A stretch of DNA of 64,000 bases from Clusia tigrina (GCA_920105625.2 OV050031.1:87243995-87307994); one strand, 5' to 3'. Shown: positions 1-12,800, numbered from the stretch's first letter. Numbers and translations: made by a program. Notes: generated from the letters alone by a model not told the origin.

Positions 1-3000
1 AGATAGGGGTAGATATAGGCATAGAGACGGCAGCAGACCCCCAATCGACGGCGGCAACGACTGAGACGCCTACAGAGACGCTGACAGAGGCTGCGACGCC
101 GACTGAGACGTCGACTGAGGTAGATAGGGGTAGATATAGGCATAGAGACGGCAGCAGACCCCCAATCGACGGCGGCAACGACTGAGACGCCTACAGAGAC
201 GCTGACAGAGGCTGCGACGCTGACTGAGACGCCGACTGAGGCAGATAGGGGTAGATATAGGCATAGAGAAGGCACCAGACCCCCCAATCGACAGCGGCAG
301 CGGCTGAGATGCCTTCAGAGTCGCTAACAGAGACTGCGACGCCTACTGAGACGCCGACTGAGGCAGATAGGGGTAGATATTAGCATTGAGAAGGCAGCAG
401 ACCCCCCAATCGACAGCGGCAGCGGCTGAGATGCCTTCAGAGACGCTAACAGAGGCTGCGACGCCTACTGAGACGCCGACTGAGGCAGATAGGGGAAGAT
501 ATAGGCATAGAGAAGGCAGCAGACTCCCAAATCGACAGCGGCAGCGACTGAGACGCTGACAGAGGCTGCGACGCCTACTGAGACGCCGACTGAGGCAGAT
601 AGGGGTAGATATAGGCATAGAGAAGGCAGCAGACTCCCCAATCGACAGCGGCAGCGACTGAGACGCTGACAACAACAGAGACGCTGACAGAAGCTGCGAC
701 GCCGACTGAGGCAGACAGGGGTAGATATAGGCATAGAGAAGGCAACAGACCCCCAATCGACAGCGGCAAAGACTGAGACGCCAACAGAGATGCTAACAGA
801 GGCTGCGACGCCGACTGAAACGCCGACTGAGGCAGATAGGGGAAGATATAGGCATAGAGAAGGCAGCAGACTCCCAAATCAACAGCGGCAGCGACTGAGA
901 CGCTGACAGAGGCTGCGACGCCGACTGAGGCGGACAGGGGTAGATATAGGCATAGAGAAGGCACCACACCCCCCAATCGACAGCGGCAGAAACTGAGACG
1001 CTGACTGAGGCAGAGAGGGGCAGATATAGGCATAGAGAAGGCATCAGACCCCCAATCGACAGCGGCAAAGACTGAGACGCCAACAGAGATGCTAACAGAG
1101 GCTGCGACGCCGACTGAAACGCCGACTGAGGTAGATAGGGGCAGATATAGGCATAGATAAGGCAGCAGACCCCCAATCGACAGCAGCAACGACTGAGACG
1201 CCTACAGAGGCTGCGACGCCCATTGAGACGCTGACTGATGCAGATAGGGGTAGATATAGGCATAGAGAAGGCAGCGGACCCCCCACTCGATAGCGGCAGC
1301 GACTGAGACGCTTACAGATACGCTGACAGAGGCTGCGACGCCTACTGAGACGCCGACTGAGGCAGATAGGGGTAGATATAGGCATAGAGAAGGCAACATA
1401 CCCCCCAATAGACAGCGGCAGCGACTGAGACGCTGACAGCGACAGAGACGCTGACAGAGGCTGCAACGCCGACTGAGGCAGACAGGGGTAGATATAAGCA
1501 TAGAGAAGGCAACAGACCCCCCAATCGACAGCGGCAAAGACTGAGACGCCAACAGAGATGCTAACAGAGGCTGCGACGCCGACTGAAACGCCGACTGAAG
1601 CAGATAGGTGAAGATATAGGCATAGAGAAGGCAGCAGACTCCCCAATCGACAGCGGCAGCGACTGAGACGCTGACAGAGGCTGCGACGCCGACTGAGGCA
1701 GACAGGGGTAGATATAGGCATAGAGAAGGCAGCAGACCCCCCAATCGACAGCGGCAGCGACTGAGACGCCTACAGAGACGCAAACAGAGGCTGCGACGCC
1801 GACTGAGACGCCGACTGAGGCAGATAGGGGAAGATATATATTCATAGAGAAGGCAGCACACCCCCCAATCGACAGCGGCAGCGACTGAGACGCCTACAGA
1901 GACGCTGACAGAGGCTGCGACGCTGACTAAGACGCCAACTGGGGCAGATACGGGTAGATAGAGGCATAGAGAAGGCAAAAGACCCCCCAATCAGCAGCGG
2001 CAGCGACTGAGACGCCAATAGAGACGCTAACAGAGGCTGCGACGCCGACTGAGACGCCGACTGAGGCAGATAGGGGAAGATATAGGCATAGAGAAGGCAG
2101 CACACCCCCCAATCGACAGCGGCAGCGACTGAGAGGCCTACAGAGACGCTGACAGAGGCTGCGACGCTGACTAAGACGCCAACTGGGGCAGATAGGGGTA
2201 GATAGAGGCATAGAGAAGGCAGCAGACCCCCCAATCAGCAGCGGCAGCAACCGAGACGCCTACAGAGACGCTGACAGAGGCTGCGACGCCGACTGAGACG
2301 CCGACTGAGGCAGATAGGGGTAGATATAGGCATAGAGAAGGCACCAGACCCCCCCAATCGACAGCAGCAGCGACTGAGACGCTGACAGCAACAGAGACGC
2401 TGACAGAGGCTGCGACGCCGACTAAGGCAGACAGGGGTAGATATAAGCATAGAGAAGGCAACAGACCCCCCAATCGAATGCGGCAAAGACTGAGACGCCA
2501 ACAGAGATGCTAACAGAGGCTGCGACGCCGACTGAAACGCCGACTGAGGCAGATAGGGGAAGATATAGGCATAGAGAAGGCAGCAGACTCCCCAATCGAC
2601 AGCGGCAGCGACTGAGACGCTGACAGAGGCTGCGACGCCGACTGAGGCGGACAGGGGTAGATAAAGACATAGAGAATGCAACAGACCCCCCCAATCGACA
2701 GCGGCAGAGACTGAGACGCTGACAGAGGCTGCGACGCCGACTGAGACGCCGACTGAGGCAGATAGGGGTAGAAATAGGCATAGAGAAGGCAGCAGACCCC
2801 CAATCGACAGCGGCAGCGACTGAGACGCCTACAGAGACGCTGACAGAGGCTGCGACGCTGACTAAGACGCCAACTGGGGCACATACGGGTAGATATAGGC
2901 ATAGAGAAGCCAGCAGACCCCCACTCGACAGCGGCAGCGACTGAGACGCCTACAGAGACGCTGACAGAGGCTGCGACGCCGACTGAGACGCCGACTGAGG

Positions 3001-4740
3001 CAGATAGGTGTAGATATAGGCATAGAGAAAGCAGCAGACCCCCCCAATCAACAGCGGCAGCGACTGAGACGCCTACAGAGACGCTGAGAGAGGGTGCGAC
3101 GCCGACTGAGACGCCGACTGAGGCAGATACGGGTAGATATAGGCATAGAGAATGGAACAGACCCCCGCAATCGATAGCGGTACCAACTGAGAGGCCTACA
3201 GAGACGCTGACAGAGACTACGACGCCGACTGAGACGCCGACTGAGACGCCGACTGAGGCAGATAGGGGTAGATATAGGCATAGAGAAGGCAGCAGACCCC
3301 CAATCGACAGCGGCAGCCAATGAGACGCCTACAGAGACGCTGACAGAGACTTCGACGCCGACTGAGACGCCGACTGAGGCAAATAGGGGTAGATATAGGC
3401 ACAGAGAAGGCAGCAGACCCCCCAATCGACAGCGGCAGCGACTGAGAGGCCTACAGAGACGCTAACAGAGACTACGACGACGACTGAGACGCTGACTGAG
3501 GCAGAGAGGGGCAGATATAGGCATAGAGAAGGCACCAGACCCCCCAATCGACAGCGGCAACTACTAAGACGCCTACAGAGACGCTGACAGAGGCTGCGAC
3601 GCCGACTGAGACGTCGACTGAGGTAGATAGGGGTAGATATAGGCATAGAGACGGCAGCAGACCCCCAATCGACGGCGGCAACGACTGAGACGCCTACAGA
3701 GACGCTGACAGAGGCTGCGACGCTGACTGAGACGCCGACTGAGGCAGATAGGGGTAGATATAGGCATAGAGAAGGCAGCAGACCCCCAATCGACAGCGGC
3801 AGCGACTGAGACGCCTACAGAGACGCTGACAGAGGCTGCGACGCTGACTAAGACGCCAACTGGGGCACATACGGTTAGATATAGGCATAGAGAAGCCAGC
3901 AGACCCCCACTCGACAGCGGCAGCGACTGAGACGCCTACAGAGACGCTGACAGAGGCTGCGACGCCGACTGAGACGCCGACTGAGGCAGATAGGTGTAGA
4001 TATAGGCATAGAGAAAGCAGCAGACCCCCCCCAATCAACAGCGGCAGCGACTGAGACGCCTACAGAGACGCTGAGAGAGGGTGCGACGACGACTGAGACG
4101 CCGACTGAGGCAGATACGGGTAGATATAGGCATAGAAAAGGCAGCAGACCCCCCAATCAACAGCGGCAGCGACTGAGACGCTGATAGCGACAGAGATGAT
4201 GACAGAGGCTGCGACGGTGACTGAGGCAGATAGGGGTAGATATAGGCATAGAGAATGCAACAGACCCCCAATCGACAGCGGCAGAGACTGAGTCGCCTAT
4301 AGAGATGCTAACAGAGGCTGCGACGCCGACTGAGACGCCGACTGAGGAAGATAGGGGTAGATATAGGCATAGAGAAGGCAGCAGAACCCACAATCAACAG
4401 CGGCAGCAACTGAAATGCCTACAGATACGCTGACAGTGGCTGATGCGCCGACTAAGACGCCGACTGAGGCAGATAGGGGTAGATATAGGCATAGAGAAGG
4501 CAACAGACCCCCCAATCGACAGCGACTGAGACGCCTACAGAGACGCTGACAGAGGCTGCGACGCTGACTGAGACGCCGACTGAGGCAGATAGGGGTAGAT
4601 ATAGGCATAGAGAAGGCAGCAGACGTCCCCCAATCAACAGCGGCAGCGACTGAGACGCCTACAGAGATGCTGACAGAGGCTGAGACGCCGACTAAGACCC
4701 CGACTGAGGCAGATAGGGGTAGATATAGGCATAGAAAAGG

Positions 4741-4800
4741 CATCAGACTCCCTAATCGACAGCGACAGCGACTGCGACGCCGACTTTGGCAGAGAGGGGT
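4741..4800. repeat. Short monomer missing the first 12-mers
   Basis: The core end CAGCGACAGCGACT runs into GCGACGCCGACTTTGG, so about 30 bp of GACGCCTACAGA/GACGCTGACAGA sequence is missing. I saw no second copy, so it looks like a single private deletion. Confidence 0.7.
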
Positions 4801-6873
4801 AGATATAGGCATAGAGAAGGCAGCAGACCCCCCAATCGACAGCGGAAGCGACTAAGACGCCTACAGAGACGCTGATAGAGGCTGCGACGCCTACTGAGAC
4901 GCCGACTGAGGCAGATAGGGGTAGATATAGGCATAGAGAAGGCAGCAGAGCCCCCAATCGACAGCGGAAGCGACTAAGACGCCTATAGAGACGCTGACAG
5001 AGGCTGCGACGCCGACTGAGACGTCGACTGAGGTAGATAGGGGCAGATATAGGCATAGAGAAGGCAGCAGACCCCCCCATCGACAGCAGCAACAACTGAG
5101 ACGCCTACAGAGGCTGCGACGCCCACTGAGACGCCGACTGATGCAGATAGGGGTAGATATAGGCATAGAGAAGGCTGCAGATCCCCCCCAATCGATAGCG
5201 GAAGCGACTGAGACGCCTACAGAGACGCTGACAGTGGCTGCGACGCCGATTGAGACGCCGACTGAGGCAGATAGGGGTAGATATAGGCATAGAGATGGCA
5301 GCAGACTCCCCAATCGACAGCGGCAGCGACTGAGACGCTGACAGCGACAGAGACGCTGACAGAGGCTGCGACGGCGACTGAGGCAGATAGGGGTAGATAT
5401 AGGCAGCAGACGCAGCAGACCCCCCAAACGACAGCGGCAACGACTGAGACGCCTACAGAGACGGTAACAGAGGCTGCGACGCCAACTGAGACGCCGACTG
5501 AGACGCCGACTGAGACAGAGAGGGGTAGATATTGGCATAGAGAAGGCAGCAGACCCCCAATCGACAGCGGCAGCGACTGAGACGCCTACAGAGACGCTGA
5601 GAGAGGCTGCGACGCCGACTGAGATGCCGACTGACACAGATAGGGGTAGATATAGGCATAGAGAAGGCAGCAGATTCCCCAATCGACAGCGGCACCGACT
5701 GAGACGCATTCAGAAACGCTGACAGAGGTTGCGACGCCGACTGAGACGCCGACTGAGACAGATAAGGGTAGATATAGGCTTAGAGAAGGCAGCAGACCCC
5801 CAATCGACAGCGGCAGCGACTGAGACACCTACAAAGAAGCTGGCAGAGGCAGCGAAGCCGACTGTGACGCCGACCGAGGCAGGTAGGGGTAGATATAGGC
5901 ATAGAGAAGACAGCAGACCCACCAATCGACATCGGCAACAACTAAGACGCCTACAGAGACATTGACAGAGGCTGCGACGCCGACTGAGGCAGATAGGGGT
6001 AGATATTGACATAGAGAAGGCAGCAGACCCCCCAATCGACAACGGAAGCGACTAAGACGCCTACAGAGACGCTGATAGAGGCTGCGACGCCTACTGAGAC
6101 GCCGACTGAGGCAGATAGGGGTAGATATAGCCATTGAGAAGGCAGCAGACCCCCCAATCGACAGCGGAAGCGACTAAGACGCCTATAGAGACGCTGACAG
6201 AGGCTGCGACGCCGACTGAGACGTCGACTGAGGCAGATAGGGGGAGATGTAGGCGTAGAGAAAGTAGCAGACCCCCCAATCAACAGCAGCAACGACTGAG
6301 ACGCCGACTGAGACGCCGACTGAGGCAGAGAGGGGTAGATATAGGCATAGAGAAGGCACCAGACCCCCTAATCGACAGTGGCAACGACTAAGACGCCTAC
6401 AGAGATGCTGACAGAGGCTGCGACGCCGACTGAGACGTCGACTGAGGTAGATAGGGGTAGATATAGGCATAGAGAAGGCAGCAGACTCCCAATCGACAGC
6501 GGCAGCGACTGAGACGCTCACAGCAACAGAGACGCTGACAGAGGCTGCGACGCCGACTGAGGCAGACAGGGATAGATATAGGCATAGAGAAGGCAACAGA
6601 CCCCCCAATCGACAGCGGCAAAGACTGAGACGCCAACGGAGATGCTAACAGAGGCTGCGACGCCGACTGAAACGCCGACTGAGGCGGACAGGGGTAGATA
6701 TAGGCATAGAGAAGGCACCAGACCCCCCAATCGACAGCGGCAGAGACTGAGACGCCTACAGAGACGCTGACAGAGGCTGCGACGCCGACTGAGACGCCGA
6801 CTGAGACGCCGACTGAGACGCCGACTGAGGCAGATAGGGGTAGAAATAGGCATAGAGAATGGAACACACCCCC

Positions 6874-6904
6874 GCAATCGATAGCGGTACCAACTGAGAG
6901 GCCT
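6874..6904. repeat. Monomer variant with ClaI, KpnI and StuI sites (first clear example)
   Basis: The core end reads GCAATCGATAGCGGTACC and continues through AACTGAGAGGCCTAC, giving ATCGAT, GGTACC and AGGCCT within 30 bp. Copies or close relatives occur near 3.18, 6.89, 7.33, 8.50, 21.35, 24.10, 37.16, 39.91, 41.96, 44.52, 45.41, 46.83, 47.71, 49.24, 51.10, 51.98, 53.60, 55.40, 56.83, 59.64 and 61.11 kb. Most are followed by GAGACTACGACGCC, the site of the longest 12-mer runs. Confidence 0.9.
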
Positions 6905-7013
6905 ACAGAGACGCTGACAGAGACTACGACGCCGACTGAGACGCCGACTGAGACGCCGACTGAGACGCCGACTGAGGCAGAAAGGGGTAGATATAGGCAT
7001 AGAGAAGGCAGCA

Positions 7014-7060
7014 GAACCCACAATCAACAGCGGCATCTACTGAAATGCCTACAGGGGCGC
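7014..7060. repeat. Monomer variant AACCCACAATCAAC with CTACTGAAATGCCTAC
   Basis: The C run is replaced by AACCCACAATCAAC, followed by CTACTGAAATGCCTAC and GGGGCGCTGAC. It occurs near 4.39 (partial), 7.01, 8.21, 21.17, 25.98, 36.99, 41.80, 47.54 (modified), 56.55, 59.27 and 60.84 kb. It usually precedes the GGTACC-marked monomer by one or two units, forming a recurring higher-order order. Confidence 0.85.
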
Positions 7061-7195
7061 TGACAGGGGCTGCGACGCCGACTGAGACGCCGACTGAGGC
7101 AGATAGGGGTAGATATAGGCATAGAGAATGCAACAGACCCCCCAATCGACAGCGGCAGCGACTGAGACGCCTAAAGAGACGCTGACAGAGGCTGC

Positions 7196-7267
7196 GACGC
7201 CGACTGAGACGCCGACTGAGACGCCGACTGAGACGCCGACTGAGACGCCGACTGAGACGCCGACTGA
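7196..7267. repeat. Minisatellite run: 6 copies of GACGCCGACTGA
   Basis: Six exact 12-mers lie in region A. The paralogous unit near 8,389 has four. Runs of four also occur at 6,781, in the next GGTACC-marked monomers near 6.93 and 7.37 kb, and near 9.77 kb, so 12-mer expansion is not limited to the right-hand domain. Confidence 0.95.
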
Positions 7268-7486
7268 GGCAGATAGGGGTAGAAATAGGCATAGAGAATG
7301 GAACACACCCCCGCAATCGATAGCGGTACCAACTGAGAGGCCTACAGAGACGCTGACAGAGACTACGACGCCGACTGAGACGCCGACTGAGACGCCGACT
7401 GAGACGCCGACTGAGGCAGAAAGGGGTAGATATAGGCATAGAGAAGGCAGCAGACCCCCAATCGACAGCGTCAGCGACTGAGACGC

Positions 7487-10400
7487 CTACAGAGACGCTG
7501 ACAGAGACTTCGACGCCGACTGAGACGCCGACTGAGACGCCGACTGAGGCAAATAGGGGTAGATATAGGCACAGAGAAGGCAGCAGACCCCCCAATCGAC
7601 AGCGGCAGCGACTGAGAGGCCTACAGAGACGCTGACAGAGACTACGACGACGACTGAGACGCTGACTGAGACGCCGACTGAGGCAGACAGGGGTAGATAT
7701 AGGCATAGAGAAGGCAACAGTCCCCCCAATCGACAGCGGCAAAGACTGAGACGCCAACGGAGATGCTAACAGAGGCTGCGACGCCGACTGAAACGCCGAC
7801 TGAGGCGGACAGGGGTAGATATAGGCATAGAGAAGGCACCAGACCCCCCAATCGACAGCGGCAGCGACTGAGAGGCCTACAGAGACGCTGACAGAGACTA
7901 CGACGACGACTGAGACGCCGACTGAGACGCCGACTGAGGCAAATAGGGGTAGATATAGGCACAGAGAAGGCAACAGACCCCCCAATCGACAGCGGCAAAG
8001 ACTGAGACGCCAACGGAGATGCTAACAGAGGCTGCGACGCCGACTGAGGCGGACAGGGGTAGATATAGGCATAGAGAAGGCACCAGACCCCCCAATCGAC
8101 AGCGGCAGAAACTGGGACGCCTACAGAGACGCTGACAGAGGCTGCGACGCCGACTGAGACGCTGACTGAGGCAGATAGGGGTAGATATAGGCATAGAGAA
8201 GGCAGCAGAACCCACAATCAACAGCGGCAGCTACTGAAATGCCTACAGGGACGCTGACAGGGGCTGCGACGCCGACTGAGACGCCGACTGAGGCAGATAG
8301 GGGTAGATATAGGCATAGAGAATGCAACAGACCCCCCAATCGACAGCGGCAGCGACTGAGACGCCTACAGAGACGCTGACAGAGGCTGCGACGCCGACTG
8401 AGACGCCGACTGAGACGCCGACTGAGACGCCGACTGAGGCAGATAGGGGTAGAAATAGGCATAGAGAATGGAACACACCCCCGCAATCGATAGCGGTACC
8501 AACTGAGAGGCCTACAGAGACGCTGACAGAGACTACGACGCCGACTGAGACGCCGACTGAGACGCCGACTGAGACGCCGACTGAGGCAGAAAGGGGTAGA
8601 TATAGGCATAGAGAAGGCAGCAGACCCCCAATCGACAGCGGCAGCGACTGAGACGCCTACAGAGACGCTGACAGAGACTTCGACGCCGACTGAGACGCCG
8701 ACTGAGACGCCGACTGAGGCAAATAGGGGTAGATATAGGCACAGAGAAGGCAGCAGACCCCCCAATCGACAGCGGCAGCGACTGAGAGGCCTACAGAGAC
8801 GCTGACAGAGACTACGACGACGACTGAGACGCTGACTGAGGCAGAGAGGGGTAGATATAGGCATAGAGAAGGCACCAGACCCCCCAATCGACAGCGGCAA
8901 CTAATAAGACGCCTACAGAGACGCTGACAGAGGCTGCGACGCCGACTGAGACGTCGACTGAGGCAGATAGGGGTAGATATAGGCATAGAGACGGCAGCAG
9001 ACCCCCAATCGACGGCGGCAACGACTGAGACGCCTACAGAGACGCTGACAGAGGCTGCGACGCTGACTAAGACGCCAACTGGGGCACATAGGGGTAGATA
9101 TAGGCATAGAGAAGCCAGCAGACCCCCACTCGACAGCGGCAGCAACTGAGACGCCTACAGAGACGCTGACAGAGGCTGCGATGCCGACTGAGGCAGATAG
9201 GGTTAGATGTAGACATAGAGAAGGCTGCAGATCCCCCCAATCGATAGCGGAAGCGACTGAGACGCCTACAGAGACGCTGACAGTGGCTGCGACGCCGACT
9301 GAGACGCCGACTGAGGCAGATAGGGGTAGATATAGGCATAGAGAAGGCAGCAGACTCCCCAATCGACAGCGGCAGCGACTGAGACGCTGACAGCGGCAGA
9401 GACGCTGACAGAGGCTGCGACGGCGACTGAGGCAGATAGGGGTAGATATAGGCATAGAGAACGCAGCAGACCCCCCAAACGACAGCGGCAGCGACTGAGA
9501 CGCCTACAGAGACGGTAACAGAGGCTGCGACGCCAACTGAGACGCCGACTGAGATGTCGACTGAGACAGAGAGGGGTAGATATTGGCATAGAGAAGGCAA
9601 CAGACCCCCCAATCGACAGCGGCAGCGACTGAGACGCTGACAGCGACAGAGACGCTCACTGGGGCAGATAGGGATAGATAGAGGCATAGAGAAGGCAGCA
9701 GACCCCCCCAATCGACAGCTGCAGCGACTGAGACGCCTACAGAGACGCTGACACAGGCTGCGACGCCGACTGAGACGCCGACTGAGACGCCGACTGAGAC
9801 GCCGACTGAGGCAGAAAGGGGTAGATATAGGCACAGAGAAGGCAGCAGACCCCCAATCGACAGCGGCAGCGACTGAGACGCCTACAGAGACGCTGACAGA
9901 GACTTCGACGCCGACTGAGACGCCGACTGAGGCAAATAGGGGTAGATATATTCACAGAGAAGGCAGCAGACCCCCCAATCGACAGCGGCAGCGACTGAGA
10001 GGCCTACAGAGACGCTGACAGAGACTACGACGACGACTGAGACGCTGACTGAGGCAGAGAGGGGTAGATATAGGCATAGAGAAGGCACCAGACCCCCCAA
10101 TCGACAGCGGCAACTACTAAGACGCCTACAGAGACGCTGACAGAGGCTGCGACGCCGACTGAGACGCCGACTGAGGCAGATAGGGGTAGATATAGGCATA
10201 GAGAAGGCTGCAGATCCCCCCACTCGACAGCGGCAGCGACTGAGACGCCTACAGAGACGCTGAGAGAGGCTGCGACGCCGACTGAGATGCCGACTGACAC
10301 AGATAGGGGTAGATATAGGCATAGAGAAGGCTGCAGATCCCCCCACTCGACAGCGGCAGCGACTGAGACGCTGACAGCGACAGAGACGCTGACAGAGGCT

Positions 10401-11452
10401 GCGACGGCGACTGAGGCAGATAGGGGTAGATATAGGCATAGAGAACGCAGCAGACCCCCCAAACGACAGCGGCAGCGACTGAGACGCCTACAGAGACGGT
10501 AACAGAGACTGCGACGCCAACTGAGACGCCGACTGAGATGCCGACTGAGACAAAGAGGGGTAGATATTGGCATAGAGAAGCCAGCAGACCCCCCAATCGA
10601 CAGCGGCAGCGACTGAGACGCCTACAGAGACGCTGAGAGAGGCTGCGACGCCGACAGAGATGCCGACTGACACAGATAGGGGTAGATATAGGCATAGAGA
10701 AGGCTGCAGATCCCCCCACTCGACAGCGGCAGCGACTGAGACGCCTACAGAGACGCTGACAGAGGCTGCGACGCTGACTGATACGCCGACTGAGATGTCG
10801 ACTGAGACAGAGAGGGGTAGATATTGGCATAGAGAAGGCAGCAGACCCCCCAATCGACAGCAGCAGCGACTGAGACGCCTACAGAGACGCTGAGAGAGGT
10901 TGCGACGCCGACTGAGATGCCGACTGACACAGATAGGGGTAGATATAGGCATAGAGAAGGCAGCAGATTCCCCAATCGACAGCGGCACCGACTGAGACGC
11001 ATTCAGAAACGCTGACAGAGGCTGCGACGCCGACTGAGACGCCGACTGGGGCAGATAGGGATAGATAGAGGCATAGAGAAGGCAGCAGACCCCCCAATCG
11101 ACAGCGGCAGCGACTGAGACGCCTACAGAGACGCTGACACAGGCTGCGACGCCGACTGAGACGCCGACTGAGACGCCGACTGAGGCAAATAGGGGTAGAT
11201 ATATTCACAGAGAAGGCAGCAGACCCCCCAATCGACAGCGGCAGCGACTGAGAGGCCTACAGAGACGCTGACAGAGACTACGACGACGACTGAGACGCTG
11301 ACTGAGGCAGAGAGGAGTAGATATAGGCATAGAGAAGGCACCAGACCCCCCAATCGACAGCGGCAACTACTAAGACGCCTACAGAGACGCTGACAGAGGC
11401 TGCGACGCCGACTGAGACGCCGACTGAGGCAGATAGGGGTAGATATAGGCAT
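7487..11452. repeat. Higher-order repeat of about 1.2 kb (about 10 monomers)
   Basis: A distinctive run of variant monomers returns at about 7.49, 8.66, 9.88 and 11.12 kb, so the spacing is 1.17-1.24 kb. It contains GAGACTACGACGACGACTGA, then CAAATAGGGG with a CACAGAG core, then a GAGACTTCGACG or CACAGGCTGCG unit. Spacing differs between copies mostly in steps of 12 bp. A related copy lies near 3.3 kb, and the 11.1 kb copy is repeated at 26.9 kb by the large duplication. Confidence 0.75.
10206..10230. repeat. Monomer variant with PstI site (CTGCAGATCCCCCCACTCGAC)
   Basis: AAGGCAGCAGACC is changed to AAGGCTGCAGATCC and AATCGAC often to ACTCGAC. It occurs near 5.17, 9.22, 10.21, 10.33, 10.70, 14.25, 15.41, 18.23 and 19.36 kb and in the copy-2 counterparts, and was not seen in region D. 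Confidence 0.82.
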
Positions 11453-11495
11453 AGAGAAGGCAGCAGACTCCCCAATCGACAGCGGCAGCGACTGA
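11374..11495. repeat. Representative monomer (122 bp)
   Basis: This unit is close to the consensus. It reads GACGCCTACAGA, GACGCTGACAGA, GGCTGC and two GACGCCGACTGA units, then the 68-bp core. The core begins GGCAGATAGGGGTAG, has TAG triplets every 6 bp, passes through the C run and ends in GCGACTGA. The only difference from the commonest core is one T inside the C run (CTCCCC), itself a frequent variant. The first 54 bp are diverged copies of a 12-bp unit (one with a 6-bp half unit), and much of the core also follows a 6-bp rhythm. The monomer probably grew from a short 6/12-bp repeat plus extra sequence; that origin is inference. Confidence 0.9.
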
Positions 11496-11838
11496 GACGC
11501 TGACAGCGACAGAGACGCTGACAGAGGCTGCGACGGCGACTGAGGCAGATAGGGGTAGATATAGGCATAGAGAACGCAGCAGACCCCCCCAAACGACAGC
11601 GGCAGCGACTGAGACGCCTACAGAGACGGTAACAGAGGCTGCGACGCCAACTGAGACGCCGACTGAGATGCCGACTGAGACAGAGAGGGGTAGATATTGG
11701 CATAGAGAAGGCAGCAGACCCCCCAATCGACAGCGGCAGCGACTGAGACGCCTACAGAGACGCTGAGAGAGGCTGCGACGCCGACTGAGATGCCGACTGA
11801 CACAGATAGGGGTAGATATAGGCATAGAGAAGGCAGCA

Positions 11839-11899
11839 GATTCCCCAATCGACAGCGGCACCGACTGAGACGCATTCAGAAACGCTGACAGAGGTTGCG
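11839..11899. repeat. Monomer variant GATTCCCCAATC with GACGCATTCAGAAACG
   Basis: The C run is shortened to TTCCCC and the next unit begins GACGCATTCAGAAACG followed by GAGGTTGCG. It is found near 5.67, 10.97, 11.85, 13.10 and 16.18 kb and at matching places in copy 2, again only in the left-hand variant domain. The GACGCATTCAG part also occurs without the TTCCCC change, for instance near 14.40 and 14.98 kb. Confidence 0.85.
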
Positions 11900-12780
11900 A
11901 CGCCGACTGAGACGCCGACTGAGGCAGATAAGGGTAGATATAGGCTTAGAGAAGGCAGCAGACCCCCCAATCGACAGCGGAAGCGACTAAGATGCCTATA
12001 GAGACGCTGACAGAGGCTGCGACGCCGACTGAGACGTCGACTGAGGCAGATAGGTGTAGATGTAGGCGTAGAGAAGGTAGCAGACCCCCAATCAACAGCA
12101 GCAACGACTGAGACGCCGACTGAGACGCCGACTGAGGCAGATAGGGGTAGATATAAGCATAGAGAAGGCAGCAGACCCCCCAACCGACAGCAGCAGCGAC
12201 TGAGACGCCGACTGGGGCAGATAGGGGTAGATAGAGGCATAGAGAAGGCAGCAGACCCCCAATCAACAGCGGTAGCGACTGAGACGCCTACAGAGACGCT
12301 GACAGAGGCTGCGACGCCGACTGAGACGCCGACTGAGGCAGAGAGGGGTAGATATAGGCATAGAGAAGGCACCAGACCCCCCAATCGACAGTGGCAACGA
12401 CTGAGACGCCTACAGAGACGCTGACAGAGGCTGCGACGCCGACTGAGACGTCGACTGAGGTAGATAGGGGCAGATATAGGCATAGAGAAGGCAGCAGACC
12501 CCCCAATCGACAGCTGCAACGACTGAGACGCCTACAGAGGCTGCGACGCCCACTGAGACGCCGACTGATGCAGATAGGGGTAGATATAGGCATAGAGAAG
12601 GCAGCACACCCCCCACTCGATAGCGGCAGCGACTGAGACGCTTGCAGAGACGCTGACAGAGGCTGCGACGCCTACTGAGACGCCGACTGAGGCAGATAGG
12701 GGTAGATATAGGCATAGAGAAGGCAGCAGACCCCCCAATCGACAGCGGCTGAGACTGAGACGCGTACAGAGACGCTGACA

Positions 12781-12800
12781 GAGGCTGCGCGCCTACTGAG
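12781..12800. repeat. Deletion variant GGCTGCGCGCCTACTGAG
   Basis: The usual GGCTGCGACGCC is shortened to GGCTGCGCGCC, a loss of about one base plus changes. The variant recurs at about 15.84 and 18.06 kb (and as TCTGCGCGCC near 17.31 kb) and at the matching copy-2 sites. It is a private marker of the left-hand domain. Confidence 0.8.

Larger units (their letters stand above)
1..10758. repeat. Region A: mosaic satellite domain left of the large duplication
   Basis: This is continuous monomer sequence with high variant diversity. Segments recur at spacings of several kb. For example, the block at about 3,330-3,770 returns with few changes at about 8,660-9,060, and the block near 70-264 matches 3,573-3,767. 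The part around 5,450-6,000 resembles 14,900-15,300 and 30,700-31,050, including the AAGAAGCTGGCAG variant. The monomer marked ATACCCAACC, common from 17.4 kb onward, was not seen here. There are no gene-like segments. Confidence 0.85.

Noticed and set aside
11374..11495. CENP-B box in the monomer
   Set aside because: I could not find the TTCG...A..CGGG pattern on either strand of the consensus. This does not decide whether the array is centromeric.
11374..11495. tRNA-like or Pol III promoter (A and B boxes) in the core
   Set aside because: No GGTTCGA-type B box and no cloverleaf arrangement is visible, so there is no support for a SINE or tRNA origin.
11374..11495. G-quadruplex or i-motif formation by the GGGG and C6 runs
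   Set aside because: Only one G4 and one C6 run occur per 122 bp; the nearby GG pairs do not give four runs of three or more G within loop range.
11374..11495. Large hairpin or palindrome in the monomer
   Set aside because: Comparing 12-mer and core words with their reverse complements showed only very short matches such as ATAT, ATCGAT and CTGCAG in variants.
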